Counted from the first letter of the stretch, positions 26,675-35,692 are shown. The stretch: DNA of 44,061 bases from an uncultured Bacteroidales bacterium (GCA_903903985.1 CAIVAT010000011.1:1-44061), one strand, 5' to 3'. Numbers and translations: made by a program. Notes: generated from the letters alone by a model not told the origin.

Positions 26675-27175
26675 TTACTTCAGAGAGGCCAAAGCTGCTC
26701 CATAATCCGGCTCCTGAACGATATCGGGTACCTGCTCACTGTAAATGACAAGCCCGCTTTTATCAACGACCACAACCGACCGTGATAGAAGTCCGGCGAG
26801 CGGCCCGTCGGTGATCAGGACGCCATAGTCTTTGCCGAAATTTCCATTCCTCAGTTCCGATGCAGAAACAACATTCGTAAGTCCCTCGGCAACACAGAAG
26901 CGGGCGTGGGCAAAAGGAAGATCTTTTGAAACGCAGAGCACGGCGGTATCGGGATGTTTCTCTGCCTCTGCGTTGAATTTCCTGACGGATGTGGCACAAA
27001 CGCTGGTGTCTAAACTTGGAAAAATGTTCAGGACAATCTTTTTCCCTTTGAATGCTGCCAATGAAATGTCGGAAAGATCGGTTTTGGTCAGCAGAAAATC
27101 GGGGGCGGGCTTTCCGGCCAAGGGAAGAAAGCCAATCGTGTGAATGGGAGTTCCTTTGAGAGCGATGGTTGCCAT
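26675..27175 (-). CDS. tpx: Thiol peroxidase Tpx
   Basis: The 166-residue protein is an atypical 2-Cys peroxiredoxin. The peroxidatic Cys is C60 in FPSLDTSVCATSVR and the resolving Cys is C94 in HARFCVAEG, as in E. coli Tpx; there is also C81. It reduces lipid hydroperoxides and H2O2 in the cytosol using thioredoxin. It is transcribed away from the DUF5723 gene, with promoter boxes abutting at 27192-27207. Confidence 0.96.
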   Translation of the reverse strand: MATIALKGTPIHTIGFLPLAGKPAPDFLLTKTDLSDISLAAFKGKKIVLNIFPSLDTSVCATSVRKFNAEAEKHPDTAVLCVSKDLPFAHARFCVAEGLTNVVSASELRNGNFGKDYGVLITDGPLAGLLSRSVVVVDKSGLVIYSEQVPDIVQEPDYGAALASLK

Positions 27176-27191
27176 AAGTTTGGTTATTAAT

Positions 27192-27207
27192 TATTTTTGC
27201 AAAATTA
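27192..27207. promoter_or_regulatory. Abutting divergent -7 boxes of tpx and the DUF5723 gene
   Basis: The plus strand reads TATTTTTG (27192-27199, for DUF5723) directly followed by CAAAATTA (27200-27207), which is TAATTTTG on the minus strand (for tpx). Both match TAnnTTTG. The start sites would lie across each other, so the two promoters would compete for polymerase. No clear -33 boxes were seen. Confidence 0.45.
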
Positions 27208-27247
27208 GCAAATTGTAATATTCATATACTCCTTTCGTTAAAACATT

Positions 27248-28738
27248 ATGCGTTTCATCCGGCGGATTTTTTTGGCTGTTTTTCTTCTGCTGACCAATGT
27301 TTTGGTTATGTCGCAGGATATGCTGGGAACATCGCTGGGCAATTATGCAGGCATCGATGGGTTGAAACTGAACCCGAGTTCAATCCAGAATTCCAAATCC
27401 TTCCTTGATATCCGGGTAATCGGACTGGATGTGTTCCTTCAAAATAACTATTTGTTTCTGAAAAAGTCGGATTACCGCTTTACCAATTTTTTTAAATCAG
27501 GATATCAATGGCCCACCCATCCTGAGCCCTATGGAACCGGGGATCGTATTTTTTATCATTATGACAACCTGAGGAATAAGAATGCCTTCATCCAGGAACG
27601 CGTTGACGGACCCGGGGCGATGCTGATCGTCGGGCACCATGCTTTTGCACTGACAACCGCAGTGAGGACGGTCGTTGCACTGAGCAATGTTCCATATGAA
27701 CTGGCAAATTTCATGTACCTCGGACTGAATTACGTGCCACAGCAAAAGATCAGCTATACCGACCCGGGTCCGGTAAAGGCATATGGCATGACCTGGGGGG
27801 AGATCGGCCTCAGCTACAGCCACACTTTTTACGCAACCGGTTACGATGTGTTTTCCGCAGGAATTTCGGTAAAACGTCTTTTGGGTATCGGTGGGATATA
27901 TATCAACGCAAGGAGCATTGATTACATGGTGCCGGATGACCAGACCCTGGATGTTAAAAACCTTGACGCAGAAATGGGCCTGGCATTGCCCGTTGATTAC
28001 AATACAAACACTACGCTCATTTCACCGTTATTCAAAGGGGGAGGTTTCGGTGCTGACCTGGGGATCACTTATACCCGGCTCAAAAAATATCATCAGAATC
28101 CATCTTTCAATACTTTGTGTGCTCAAACTTATGAAGATTATCTTTACAGGATCGGGATAGCCTTCATCGATTTCGGGGGAATCAATTTTAAGAATAATGC
28201 CACCAGGATAAGGATAGACAACCGGAGTTCATACTGGACGGATTTGAATAACCTTCGTATTGATTCGATCAATGAGTTGCTCGACACCATCAGCTATAAG
28301 TTTTACGGTAACAATACGGAAGCGTATGCTGGGAACAGTTTTACGATGTGGCTCCCGGCCGCATTGAGCGCACAGGTTGATTATCATCTCCGGAAATTCT
28401 GGTATGTCAATGCCAGCATGATCTACGGCATTTCCATAGCGCGGAACTCCGTTGCCAGGCCTGCAATAGTCGCAGTGGCGCCACGCTATGAAACCCGCTG
28501 GTTCGAAGCCAGCATGCCGGTATCGTTATATAACTGGCAAGCGGTCAGGATGGGGTTGGCCCTGAGGATCTACTGGCTCTCCTTTGGCACGGAAAAGCTC
28601 GGTGGCTTTCTTCATTTCAGTGATTTCACAGGACTTGATTTTTACGCATCCATAAAACTGTTTTTCAATAAAGGGAATTGCCGTGACAAAGGCCCGCCGC
28701 GCTGTGGTGGCCCTGAACCTAAAAAAATCAGGTATTGA
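27248..28738 (+). CDS. DUF5723 outer-membrane protein
   Basis: This 496-residue protein has a signal peptide (MRFIRRIFLAVFLLLTNVLVMSQ), then GTSLGNYAGIDGLKLNPSSIQNSKSFLDI, the characteristic start of DUF5723 proteins, resembling the N-terminus of FadL/PorV-like barrels. Alternating amphipathic strands continue to the end (GEIGLSYSHTFYATGYDVFSAGISVKRLLG, GFGADLGITYTRL). The final 20 residues are basic and Cys-containing (CRDKGPPRCGG) in a barrel with otherwise few Cys. The function is unknown; a beta-barrel in the outer membrane is inferred. No sorting tail is present. Confidence 0.72.
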   Translation: MRFIRRIFLAVFLLLTNVLVMSQDMLGTSLGNYAGIDGLKLNPSSIQNSKSFLDIRVIGLDVFLQNNYLFLKKSDYRFTNFFKSGYQWPTHPEPYGTGDRIFYHYDNLRNKNAFIQERVDGPGAMLIVGHHAFALTTAVRTVVALSNVPYELANFMYLGLNYVPQQKISYTDPGPVKAYGMTWGEIGLSYSHTFYATGYDVFSAGISVKRLLGIGGIYINARSIDYMVPDDQTLDVKNLDAEMGLALPVDYNTNTTLISPLFKGGGFGADLGITYTRLKKYHQNPSFNTLCAQTYEDYLYRIGIAFIDFGGINFKNNATRIRIDNRSSYWTDLNNLRIDSINELLDTISYKFYGNNTEAYAGNSFTMWLPAALSAQVDYHLRKFWYVNASMIYGISIARNSVARPAIVAVAPRYETRWFEASMPVSLYNWQAVRMGLALRIYWLSFGTEKLGGFLHFSDFTGLDFYASIKLFFNKGNCRDKGPPRCGGPEPKKIRY

Positions 28739-28805
28739 CATTCAAACGTGTCCGCACGCGGGCGCTGCGAAGTTGATCCCCGTCTGGGTGTAACTTAATT
28801 TTCAG

Positions 28806-28813
28806 TATCTTTG
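28806..28813 (+). promoter_or_regulatory. Likely -7 box of the NlpC/P60 gene promoter
   Basis: TATCTTTG matches TAnnTTTG and leaves a leader of about 15 bases before the ATG at 28834. A -33 match is not clear. Confidence 0.45.
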
Positions 28814-28833
28814 CACCCTCCTAACCCTGTCGT

Positions 28834-29346
28834 ATGTTGAAGTTTTTTCCCCTACTTGCTTTTATTTTCCTCCTGGGCTCCTTTTCCTTGCATGCGCAGG
28901 ACAGGGGATTGACTGCGGCATCCGGAAAACTGCTGAATGCCATCCGTTGCGTTGACAGAACCGAACTGATCACCTTCGCCAAACAATACCTCTACACACC
29001 TTACCGGAGGGCAGGTGAAGATCCTCAGAAAGGTTTTGATTGTTCCGGGTTGGTCAATTTTGTATTTAAACATTTTAATGTATCCCTTCCCCGCAGTTCG
29101 AGGCAATTCAAAGCACTCGGTACGGCATTGAAACCTGAAGACTTTAAGGTGGGAGATGTCCTGGTCTTTTATGGGTTCAGGGACAAGTCCCATATTGGCC
29201 ATGTGGGCATTATCTGTGAAGCGAATGGAATGAAGTCCCGCTTTATCCACGCCTCTTCCGGGAAAGCGCACAGCGTAACCATCAGCAAATTGGATTCGGA
29301 AGGGTACCGGTGTCGTTTTTACAAATGCATCGACGTGCTCCAATAG
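28834..29346 (+). CDS. NlpC/P60 (C40) cell-wall endopeptidase
   Basis: The 170-residue protein has a signal peptide (to about residue 22, LHAQ) and a C40 peptidase domain. The catalytic Cys is C70 in GFDCSGLVNFVF, the His is H123 in SHIGHVGI, and the third polar residue is H139 in FIHASSGK. Family members cut the D-Glu-diaminopimelate bond of peptidoglycan stem peptides. It is periplasmic or surface located, small and single-domain, with no SH3 targeting domain. Two cysteines flank the core (C39, C162 region). The next gene is convergent, ending at 29400. Confidence 0.92.
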   Translation: MLKFFPLLAFIFLLGSFSLHAQDRGLTAASGKLLNAIRCVDRTELITFAKQYLYTPYRRAGEDPQKGFDCSGLVNFVFKHFNVSLPRSSRQFKALGTALKPEDFKVGDVLVFYGFRDKSHIGHVGIICEANGMKSRFIHASSGKAHSVTISKLDSEGYRCRFYKCIDVLQ

Positions 29347-29399
29347 CCAAAAACATTTTCATCTTAATGCCGGCTTGCCCAACCCGCAGGAAACGCCTT

Positions 29400-30509
29400 C
29401 TAAACCTCCGGCATCCGCACATCGAGGGCATCGCGGAGCGCATTCCCCATCAGCATGAAGGCAAGCACCATGAGCATGATTGCGATGCCGGGGAGGATGG
29501 CCAGGTAGGCAAAATCGAGCACGATGTACCCGTAATTTTCTTTGATCATGGATCCCCAGGATGGCACGGGCGGCTGCACTCCCAAACCGAGAAAACTCAA
29601 CCCGGCTTCCATGAGAATTGCCGAAGCAAAGTTTGCGGCTGATATGACAATCACGGCAGCCATCACGTTTGGCAGGATGTGGCGGAAAATGATCCTGAAG
29701 TCAGAGAAACCCAGCGCTCTTGCGGCTTCCACATATTCTTTTTCACGGATTCCGAGGATTTGACCGCGAACGACACGCGCCACCTCCACCCACATGGTGA
29801 GTCCGACAGCGATGAATACCTGCCAGAATCCTTTTCCAAGGGCGAAGGTTATCGCGATGACCAGCAGCAATGTCGGTATAGACCACACAACATTGATCAG
29901 CCACATGATCAGGTTGTCGACCCAGCCCCTGTAGTACCCGCCGATGGCCCCGATGAAGATCCCGATGACCAGGGAGATCATGACGGAAATCAGTCCGACC
30001 GAAAGACTGACACGGGTGCCGATCATCAGCTGGCTGAGGTAATCGCGCCCGAAACGATCGGTCCCCACCCAGAATGTTTTTTTTTCGGGCTTTTCCACCG
30101 CGCTCAATGGCAATATCTTAACCATGGCTGCATCGCCCGGCAACGCCCCGTATTCAATGTATAAAATATGGTCGTTAATAACCGCATATGCACGGATCGG
30201 GACGAAGAGTACATTCTCTTTCTTGCCGGAGATCATGGTCTGATAAAAGGGATTGCTGTGATGGGCAAGGTTGTTTTTAACAGGCAGCATGATCACAGAA
30301 AAACCTGGTTTTTTCAGTCCCAGTTCCAGGTACTGATTATTGGAATAGGGCGATGGGTCGGGGGTGATGAGATATCCCAGGCAAGCGATCAGCACTGCAA
30401 TACCAATAAAAACAAGCGATCCGATGCCAAGATGGTTTTTTTTGAATTTTTTCCAGGCCAATGCACTGAGTGAACCTGTAGAGATGGTGACACGCTTGGT
30501 AAAAATCAC
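29400..30509 (-). CDS. ABC transporter permease, OppC/DppC type
   Basis: The 369-residue membrane protein starts with GTG (at 30509). It has one helix near the N-terminus (SLVFIGIAVLIACLGYLITP), a large extracytoplasmic insert (about residues 55-150, with FGRDYLSQLMIGTRVS at its end), and five further helices. The EAA loop EAARALGFSDFRIIFRH is the site that contacts the ATPase. It imports peptides or related ligands. OppC proteins have about 300 residues; the extra length is in the insert. OppB, the ATPase and the binding protein are not adjacent: this gene is alone between the NlpC gene and tRNA-His. Confidence 0.9.
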   Translation of the reverse strand: MIFTKRVTISTGSLSALAWKKFKKNHLGIGSLVFIGIAVLIACLGYLITPDPSPYSNNQYLELGLKKPGFSVIMLPVKNNLAHHSNPFYQTMISGKKENVLFVPIRAYAVINDHILYIEYGALPGDAAMVKILPLSAVEKPEKKTFWVGTDRFGRDYLSQLMIGTRVSLSVGLISVMISLVIGIFIGAIGGYYRGWVDNLIMWLINVVWSIPTLLLVIAITFALGKGFWQVFIAVGLTMWVEVARVVRGQILGIREKEYVEAARALGFSDFRIIFRHILPNVMAAVIVISAANFASAILMEAGLSFLGLGVQPPVPSWGSMIKENYGYIVLDFAYLAILPGIAIMLMVLAFMLMGNALRDALDVRMPEV

Positions 30510-30551
30510 TTGAAGAATGTGAATTATGGTTTATCGGAAATATTTTTTTTG

Positions 30552-30559
30552 TACTTTTG
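30552..30559 (+). promoter_or_regulatory. Likely -7 box of the tRNA-His promoter
   Basis: TACTTTTG matches TAnnTTTG and ends 14 bases before the tRNA-His 5' end, a suitable distance for a short leader. The -33 region is only weakly matched. Confidence 0.5.
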
Positions 30560-30573
30560 CAAAATCAAACATG

Positions 30574-30647
30574 GTGGTCGTAGCTCAGTTGGTTAGAGCG
30601 ATAGATTGTGGATCTATAGGTCGTGGGTTCAAGCCCCATCTTCCACC
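30574..30647 (+). tRNA. tRNA-His (anticodon GTG)
   Basis: The cloverleaf is: acceptor 5' arm GTGGTCG (30574-30580), D arm GCTC/GAGC, anticodon stem ATAGA/TCTAT with loop TTGTGGA (anticodon 30608-30610), T stem GTGGG/CCCAT, acceptor 3' arm CTTCCAC, discriminator C. A G at 30573 can serve as the encoded G-1 identity base. CCA is not encoded. Two acceptor positions do not pair: T5 with T68 and C6 with T67. Confidence 0.92.
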
Positions 30648-30651
30648 CTTG

Positions 30652-30677
30652 ACAAAGGCTGCTTCGGCAGCCTTTGT
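30652..30677. terminator. Bidirectional terminator between tRNA-His and the thioredoxin gene
   Basis: The 11-base arm ACAAAGGCTGC (30652-30662), a TTCG tetraloop and a perfect complement (30667-30677) lie 5 bases after tRNA-His. The far arm touches the stop codon of the convergent gene, so the stem can end transcripts from both sides. The T run is short, so it may be imperfect as an intrinsic terminator. Confidence 0.75.
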
Positions 30678-31243
30678 TATTTCAGCTCTCCTTTAAAGCC
30701 TGCCCGGTATTCTTCCCAGGTGGATTTTAAATAGGCATTCGTTCCAAAGTAATTGAGCACCCCTTCAAAATCGCTGGCCTTCTGGTATCCTGCAACCACC
30801 GTGAGCCACTGGCCCTTTTCATTCAGGAACACATACGATGGATACGACAGGTTTCCCCTGAGCAGTTCAACGGCAAGTTTATGCGTGCTGCGTTTGTTGG
30901 CCGGATTGGGATTAACAAAAACCTGGCCATCCAGCACGATGGTATCCTTGCGTTCCGCATCGAACTTGACGCAATAAAAATGTTCATTCATGTATTTTGC
31001 AATGGTCGGGTCGGTGAATGTTTCTGCATCCATCTTTTTACACCAGCCGCACCATTCCGTGAATACATCGATAAACATCTTTTTTGACTTCTTCTTGTTC
31101 ATTTTGTAAGCCTCCTCAAAAGAATACCACTTCACCAACGGCTGCTTCACGGCAGATGGCTGCTTTTCCTGGGCAGCGGAGGAAACAGGATGGCAAAACG
31201 CATATGAGATGATGAGCAATAAGAACAGTTTGTATATTTTCAT
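30677..31243 (-). CDS. Exported thioredoxin-fold protein (thioredoxin_7 type)
   Basis: I start at the ATG at 31243 (MKIYKLFLLLIISYAFCHP, a signal peptide), 27 bases inside the longest frame, because the upstream extension adds no signal-like sequence. The active-site motif CGWC lies in FTEWCGWCKKMDAETF, followed by ITKYMNEHF-type and YPSYVFLNEKGQW strands, with the cis-Pro in SYPSYVF. Such proteins act in the periplasm as thiol reductases or isomerases. A specific partner is not visible. The gene is followed directly by a bidirectional hairpin. Confidence 0.85.
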   Translation of the reverse strand: MKIYKLFLLLIISYAFCHPVSSAAQEKQPSAVKQPLVKWYSFEEAYKMNKKKSKKMFIDVFTEWCGWCKKMDAETFTDPTIAKYMNEHFYCVKFDAERKDTIVLDGQVFVNPNPANKRSTHKLAVELLRGNLSYPSYVFLNEKGQWLTVVAGYQKASDFEGVLNYFGTNAYLKSTWEEYRAGFKGELK

Positions 31244-31305
31244 ATTCCGGTTTTTACTGATAAAATTCATTTATACTTTAACACACCCTGGCTACAAAGC
31301 CACAT

Positions 31306-31340
31306 CCCACGCCTCACGTCTCACGTCCCACGACTCACGT
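31306..31340. repeat. Heptamer tandem repeat overlapping the end of smpB
   Basis: Five consecutive 7-base units: CCCACGC, CTCACGT, CTCACGT, CCCACGA, CTCACGT. The last unit contains the smpB stop codon (31335-31337 on the minus strand). Other intergenic tracts in the window share the 7-base period but not the sequence. Confidence 0.8.
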
Positions 31341-31778
31341 ATTCCTCTCCATCTCCCTCGCATGATCCTTCTGCTTCAGTGTTTCGCGTTTGTCATATGC
31401 ATGCTTCCCGCGTGCAAGGGCAATGGTTAATTTGGCCAGTCCGTTCTCATTGATGAACAGGAGCACGGGGATAATGGTAAACCCGCGTTCTTTCACCTTC
31501 ACGGCCAGTTTTTTCAATTCCCTTTTCGTCAGCAGCAATTTGCGGTCGCGTTTTGGCTCATGATTGTAATGTGTGCCAAAAGAGTATTCGGCAATGTGCA
31601 TGTTGCGCACAAAAAGTTCGGTTCCAACGAAGGTACAATAGGCATCTGCAAGAGAGGCGGTACCATCACGGATCGATTTGATTTCGGTGCCGGTCAGCTG
31701 AATGCCTGCAGTTACCTCCTGGATGAGAAAGTATTCGTGGGATGCCCTTTTATTTCTTATGTTTACGGATTTCTCCAT
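31335..31778 (-). CDS. smpB: SsrA-binding protein SmpB
   Basis: The 147-residue protein has the SmpB oligonucleotide-binding fold: [31 protein letters not shown], the [28 protein letters not shown] core, and a basic C-terminal tail ([25 protein letters not shown]). It binds tmRNA and directs rescue of stalled ribosomes; tagged products go to ClpXP. The tail is complete and ends inside a heptamer repeat. tmRNA itself was not recognised in the window. It starts 1 base before the M16 peptidase stop codon. Confidence 0.96.
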   Translation of the reverse strand: MEKSVNIRNKRASHEYFLIQEVTAGIQLTGTEIKSIRDGTASLADAYCTFVGTELFVRNMHIAEYSFGTHYNHEPKRDRKLLLTKRELKKLAVKVKERGFTIIPVLLFINENGLAKLTIALARGKHAYDKRETLKQKDHAREMERNT

Positions 31779-34601
31779 CTATTTTTTTTCGGGCATCAGC
31801 ACGACACGCACATAATGGTCGGGTTTGAGGTATGTGGATGCAGCAAGTTTCAGATCATCAACGGTTACCGCGTTTACACGGTCTTTAAACGTAGCGATGT
31901 TGTTTGGCGTATCATGGTTGAAGTAAAGTGACTCAAGTTTTCTAAGCCAGAATTCATTCTTTTCAAGATCGGTTTCCCTGGCGCGGATCATTGCCTCCTG
32001 TGCTTTTTTCAGGTCGACATCGGTCGGGCCGTTTTTCCTGATTTTTTTGATTTCACCAAAAACGGCTTTCGAAAGTTTTTCAGTTGCTTTTGGCGAGCAC
32101 CCGAACATGACCATCAGGTCTACATTCGGTTTCGGGTATTGGTCGAGGTTCACCATCACCTGGGGTGAATAGACCCCGCTCATTTTCTCGCGGATCACCT
32201 CAATAAGTTTGATGCCTATGATCTCCTTGATCATATTCATGCACAGTACATTTTTCTCGGTCCATTCGAATTTTTCCGACATCACCAGTCCGACCATGCT
32301 CTGCGGATCGGTTCCCTTGTAAACTGTCACATTGTTGGTGCCGTCAGCAAACTTTGGGGAAGTGTCTTTCCACGTTTCCTTGCGGTTGATCGAAGGAAGG
32401 CCGCCGAAATACTGCTCGATCGCGGGGGAAATGGAATCCACCGAGAAGTTTCCGACCAGGAAAAATTTGAAGTTGCTTGCATCAGCGAAACGGTCCTTGT
32501 AGATCCTGAATACATCATCGAGGTTGACTTCAGACAGCTGGGCAGGAGTGGGGAAAATAATCAGGCGTTTATAACCAGGGTAGGCGACTTTAAACAACGT
32601 ATCATAGAAAGTCATGATGGGATTGCTTTTCATGAATTTCATCTGGGTTTCCATCTGCGACATAAAAGCTTTGAATGCTGTCGTATCCTTGCGGGGCTGA
32701 TCAAAATAAAGATAAGCGCATTGCATCATGGTTTCGAAGTCTTTGGGTGTGGAATTTCCCCGTAATCCCTCCTTTACATCATCAATGTAAGGGCTCACCT
32801 GGATGTTCTTGCCCTTCAGCTTCTTCTGGAGTTCCACATTGTCAAAGTTGCCGATGCCACTCATATCTATGATCTGTGGTGTGTAATTCACCGACATGAA
32901 TTCCTTGTCCGGAACGAGTGAATTCCCTCCCAGGCTATAGGCTGAAAAGAGTATTTCGTCATTTTTGAAGGTGGTCGGTTTAAGTACTACGGTTACCCCG
33001 TTGGATAAAGTAAGTTCAGTAGTGCCAAGTTGTTTGTTGTCTTTGCGGCCGGTAATTTTCCCGGGAGCAATGATTCCCTTGACAAGCGGTTCTTCCCGGT
33101 AATTGTCGACATAAGCCGTCAGCGGTTTGGTTTTAGAGTCTTTAATGATCTCAAGGATTTCATCCTTTGTCGGCACCTTCACACCGTCTTTATCAGGAGC
33201 CATGACCAGGAGACCCATGTTGTTGTCCGTAACCCATTGCTTTGCAAGGTCATTGATCTCATTGATCTTGATATCGGGAAGAATGTTCTTCAGGTATTTG
33301 AATTTTTTCTGTGCGCCCGGAATAGCATCCCCCGAAAGGTAATTGCTGACGTATTGGGAACAGAATGCATTTGATTCGGTTTTGTCGAATTCTTTGGCAC
33401 TCTTTTCGTACTGGCTTGTGAGTTCTTCTTTCTGACGGTCAAGTTCAGTTTGGGTAAATCCGAAGCGTTTTACCCGTTCATTTTCCGCAAGCAGCAATGC
33501 AAGGCTGCTGTCAATCCGGCTCTCCTTGGTCATCGACTCGATCTCGAAGGCATCCTTGGTCCTTGAGATAAACCTTCCGTAGTTAGCACTTGCATATACA
33601 TAAGGTGATTCAGGCTTTTGAGATATTTCGTTGAACCGGTTGTTGAGCATCCCGGTATAAAGTTCTGCCATGATCTTATCACGGAAATCGCTGAGGGTCT
33701 TTTCGGGGCTGAGTTCATGTTTATAGAATATGGCCACAACATTGACGGTAGCTTCCTTGTCCGTGGTGATGGCAATGAGCGGTTCGGTGTTGCCAGGAAT
33801 GTCGAAGGTGGTTCTTTCCCTTGGATTTTCGGGGTTTTTCATCGTCCCGAAATGGGCTTTGATCTGAACTTCCGCCTGTACGATGTCGATGTCCCCGACA
33901 AGAACAACAGCCTGTAAATTCGGCCGGTACCAATCATGGTAGAAATTCCGCAGGGTTTCAGGTTTGAAATGCTCGATTACTTCTATTTTACCGATCGCGA
34001 TGCGATCGGCATACTTTGATCCTTTGAAGATGACCGGGACGTATTGTTTCATCATACGGTCCTGCGCACCCAACCCTTGTCTCCATTCTTCGGTGATGAC
34101 CCCGCGCTCCTTGTCTATCTCTTTGCTGTCTAAAACGGCATAGTGCGCCCAATCTTCGAGAACTCTATAGCCTTTCTCCACCAGGGAAGTGTCATCTGTG
34201 GGGAGCTGCAGCATGTAAACTGTTTCATCGAACCCGGTATAGGCGTTGATGTCAGCGCCAAACCGCACGCCGGTCTTTTGCAGGAAATCGACCAATTCAT
34301 TCTTCGGGAAAGTCCTGGTACCATTGAAGTTCATGTGTTCCATGAAATGTGCAAGCCCTTGCTGGTCATCATTTTCAAGGATGGACCCGGCATTGACCAC
34401 CAGTCTCAGCTCAACACGTTTTTCCGGTTTGCTGTTTTTCCGGAGGTAATAAACAAGCCCGTTGTCGAGCTTGCCGATTTTAACATTGGGATCAACGGCA
34501 AGCGGCGTGGTGAGGTCAACAACCGGCTGCTGGCTGAATACTGAAAAGGCGACGAGGATCAACCCGGTCATTGCCAGTGATTTAAGTATGTTTGTTTTCA
34601 T
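31779..34601 (-). CDS. M16 zinc peptidase (insulinase/pitrilysin family)
   Basis: I start at the ATG at 34601 (940 residues, MKTNILKSLAMTGLILVAFS, a signal peptide); a longer frame begins 63 bases earlier without a signal. The inverted zinc motif is HFMEH (85-89), with the distal Glu in KERGVITEEW about 76 residues later. Two M16 halves follow, with LVVNAGSILENDDQQGLAHFMEH at the front and a second inactive-type domain (after about residue 520, LSNGVTVVLKPTTFKNDEI) lacking HxxEH, as expected in single-chain enzymes. It is periplasmic or outer-membrane associated. The substrate is unknown. Confidence 0.93.
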   Translation of the reverse strand: MKTNILKSLAMTGLILVAFSVFSQQPVVDLTTPLAVDPNVKIGKLDNGLVYYLRKNSKPEKRVELRLVVNAGSILENDDQQGLAHFMEHMNFNGTRTFPKNELVDFLQKTGVRFGADINAYTGFDETVYMLQLPTDDTSLVEKGYRVLEDWAHYAVLDSKEIDKERGVITEEWRQGLGAQDRMMKQYVPVIFKGSKYADRIAIGKIEVIEHFKPETLRNFYHDWYRPNLQAVVLVGDIDIVQAEVQIKAHFGTMKNPENPRERTTFDIPGNTEPLIAITTDKEATVNVVAIFYKHELSPEKTLSDFRDKIMAELYTGMLNNRFNEISQKPESPYVYASANYGRFISRTKDAFEIESMTKESRIDSSLALLLAENERVKRFGFTQTELDRQKEELTSQYEKSAKEFDKTESNAFCSQYVSNYLSGDAIPGAQKKFKYLKNILPDIKINEINDLAKQWVTDNNMGLLVMAPDKDGVKVPTKDEILEIIKDSKTKPLTAYVDNYREEPLVKGIIAPGKITGRKDNKQLGTTELTLSNGVTVVLKPTTFKNDEILFSAYSLGGNSLVPDKEFMSVNYTPQIIDMSGIGNFDNVELQKKLKGKNIQVSPYIDDVKEGLRGNSTPKDFETMMQCAYLYFDQPRKDTTAFKAFMSQMETQMKFMKSNPIMTFYDTLFKVAYPGYKRLIIFPTPAQLSEVNLDDVFRIYKDRFADASNFKFFLVGNFSVDSISPAIEQYFGGLPSINRKETWKDTSPKFADGTNNVTVYKGTDPQSMVGLVMSEKFEWTEKNVLCMNMIKEIIGIKLIEVIREKMSGVYSPQVMVNLDQYPKPNVDLMVMFGCSPKATEKLSKAVFGEIKKIRKNGPTDVDLKKAQEAMIRARETDLEKNEFWLRKLESLYFNHDTPNNIATFKDRVNAVTVDDLKLAASTYLKPDHYVRVVLMPEKK

Positions 34602-34759
34602 GTGATGGATTTTAAAGTCATTCGTTGGAATCAATTGCAATTTTACCAATTTTTTCCCAAACACCCAAGATAAAAATTAAATGCAACATGAAGGAAACGA
34701 TCCTTTGTTATTTTCATCAGAAGGACAGAAAAGAGGTGATCTCCGGGCCATCTCGTGAA

Positions 34760-35620
34760 CTACTGCTTCACCAGTTCGACACGGCGGTTCAGCGCGCGGC
34801 CTTCTTCGGTGCCATTGGTGGCCACTGGCGCTGTTGGTCCGTCTCCGCAGGCCCTGAGGCGGGCAGCGTCAATGTTGTACTGGCCTACCAGTGCATTCAC
34901 TACCGCCATCGCCCTGTCTTGCGACAGTTTCATGTTTATTTCCAGTGTTCCGGCATTATCGGTATGTCCAACCACGTAGAGTTTAAGCCGGGCATCGTTT
35001 TTCAGCAATTTTGCAATTTCCTTCAGGGCGGCCTGCGATTCTGGTTTTACATCCGCTTTGCCGGTATCAAAATATATTCCGTAAAGAGCAGCTTTTCCTG
35101 ATTCGCTGATGCTTTTTCCCATGGCGTCGGCATCAGACACCACATCCTGTTTCATTCCCTGCTTCTCGATCAAATGGATGGAATAGGAACCATTGCCGTT
35201 GGCAGTCACGTAGGCCCATGTTTCCAGGTTGTTTTTAACTACTTTTAAAACCACATCTTCGCCCGGATCATGAAATTCATAAACAAGTTGCCCGCCAACT
35301 GACCTGGCAGCGTTGATATAATTGGTGCCGATCTGCAACGGGCTGGGAATTTGTATATTCTCATCGGCATCATAGATGATGAAAAGAGAATGCCCTTGTA
35401 CGATCTGGGTCATATCACTGCCTGTTTTAAATTCAAACTGATCGAACTGCAAATCATCGTAACGGTATATATGATACCCGGGCATCCTGGTAAAGAGCGC
35501 GGGATCTTTGCTCCCTGCTGCATCACCCTGGGCAGATGCATTCATCGCTGTCATTAATAAAATTCCGGCCAGGATAATGATCCCTGTCAGCCAGTCTGCT
35601 CTTTTCATCTTGTGTTTCAT
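34760..35620 (-). CDS. OmpA-family protein
   Basis: This 286-residue protein has a signal peptide (residues about 8-31, ending MNASAQ), a 140-residue beta-rich N-terminal region with no named domain I can assign, and a C-terminal OmpA-like peptidoglycan-binding domain: GIYFDTGKADVKPESQAAL, YVVGHTDNAGTLEINMKLSQDRAMAVVNAL and NRRVELVKQ. The domain binds diaminopimelate in peptidoglycan. No transmembrane barrel or lipobox is evident, so a periplasmic or surface location is inferred. A TACTTTTG box lies about 73 bases upstream. Confidence 0.9.
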   Translation of the reverse strand: MKHKMKRADWLTGIIILAGILLMTAMNASAQGDAAGSKDPALFTRMPGYHIYRYDDLQFDQFEFKTGSDMTQIVQGHSLFIIYDADENIQIPSPLQIGTNYINAARSVGGQLVYEFHDPGEDVVLKVVKNNLETWAYVTANGNGSYSIHLIEKQGMKQDVVSDADAMGKSISESGKAALYGIYFDTGKADVKPESQAALKEIAKLLKNDARLKLYVVGHTDNAGTLEINMKLSQDRAMAVVNALVGQYNIDAARLRACGDGPTAPVATNGTEEGRALNRRVELVKQ

Positions 35621-35692
35621 ATCAGTAGGTGCTTATTTTTGATGATTATCTCCAGGCCATCTGCATAACGCTTTATGAATATCTTATCAAAA

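Noticed and set aside
26540..26785. Plus-strand frame reading MRMKGLEPPRPKAQDPKSC
   Set aside because: It is the antisense of tRNA-Leu, a well-known source of false proteins; it has no other support.
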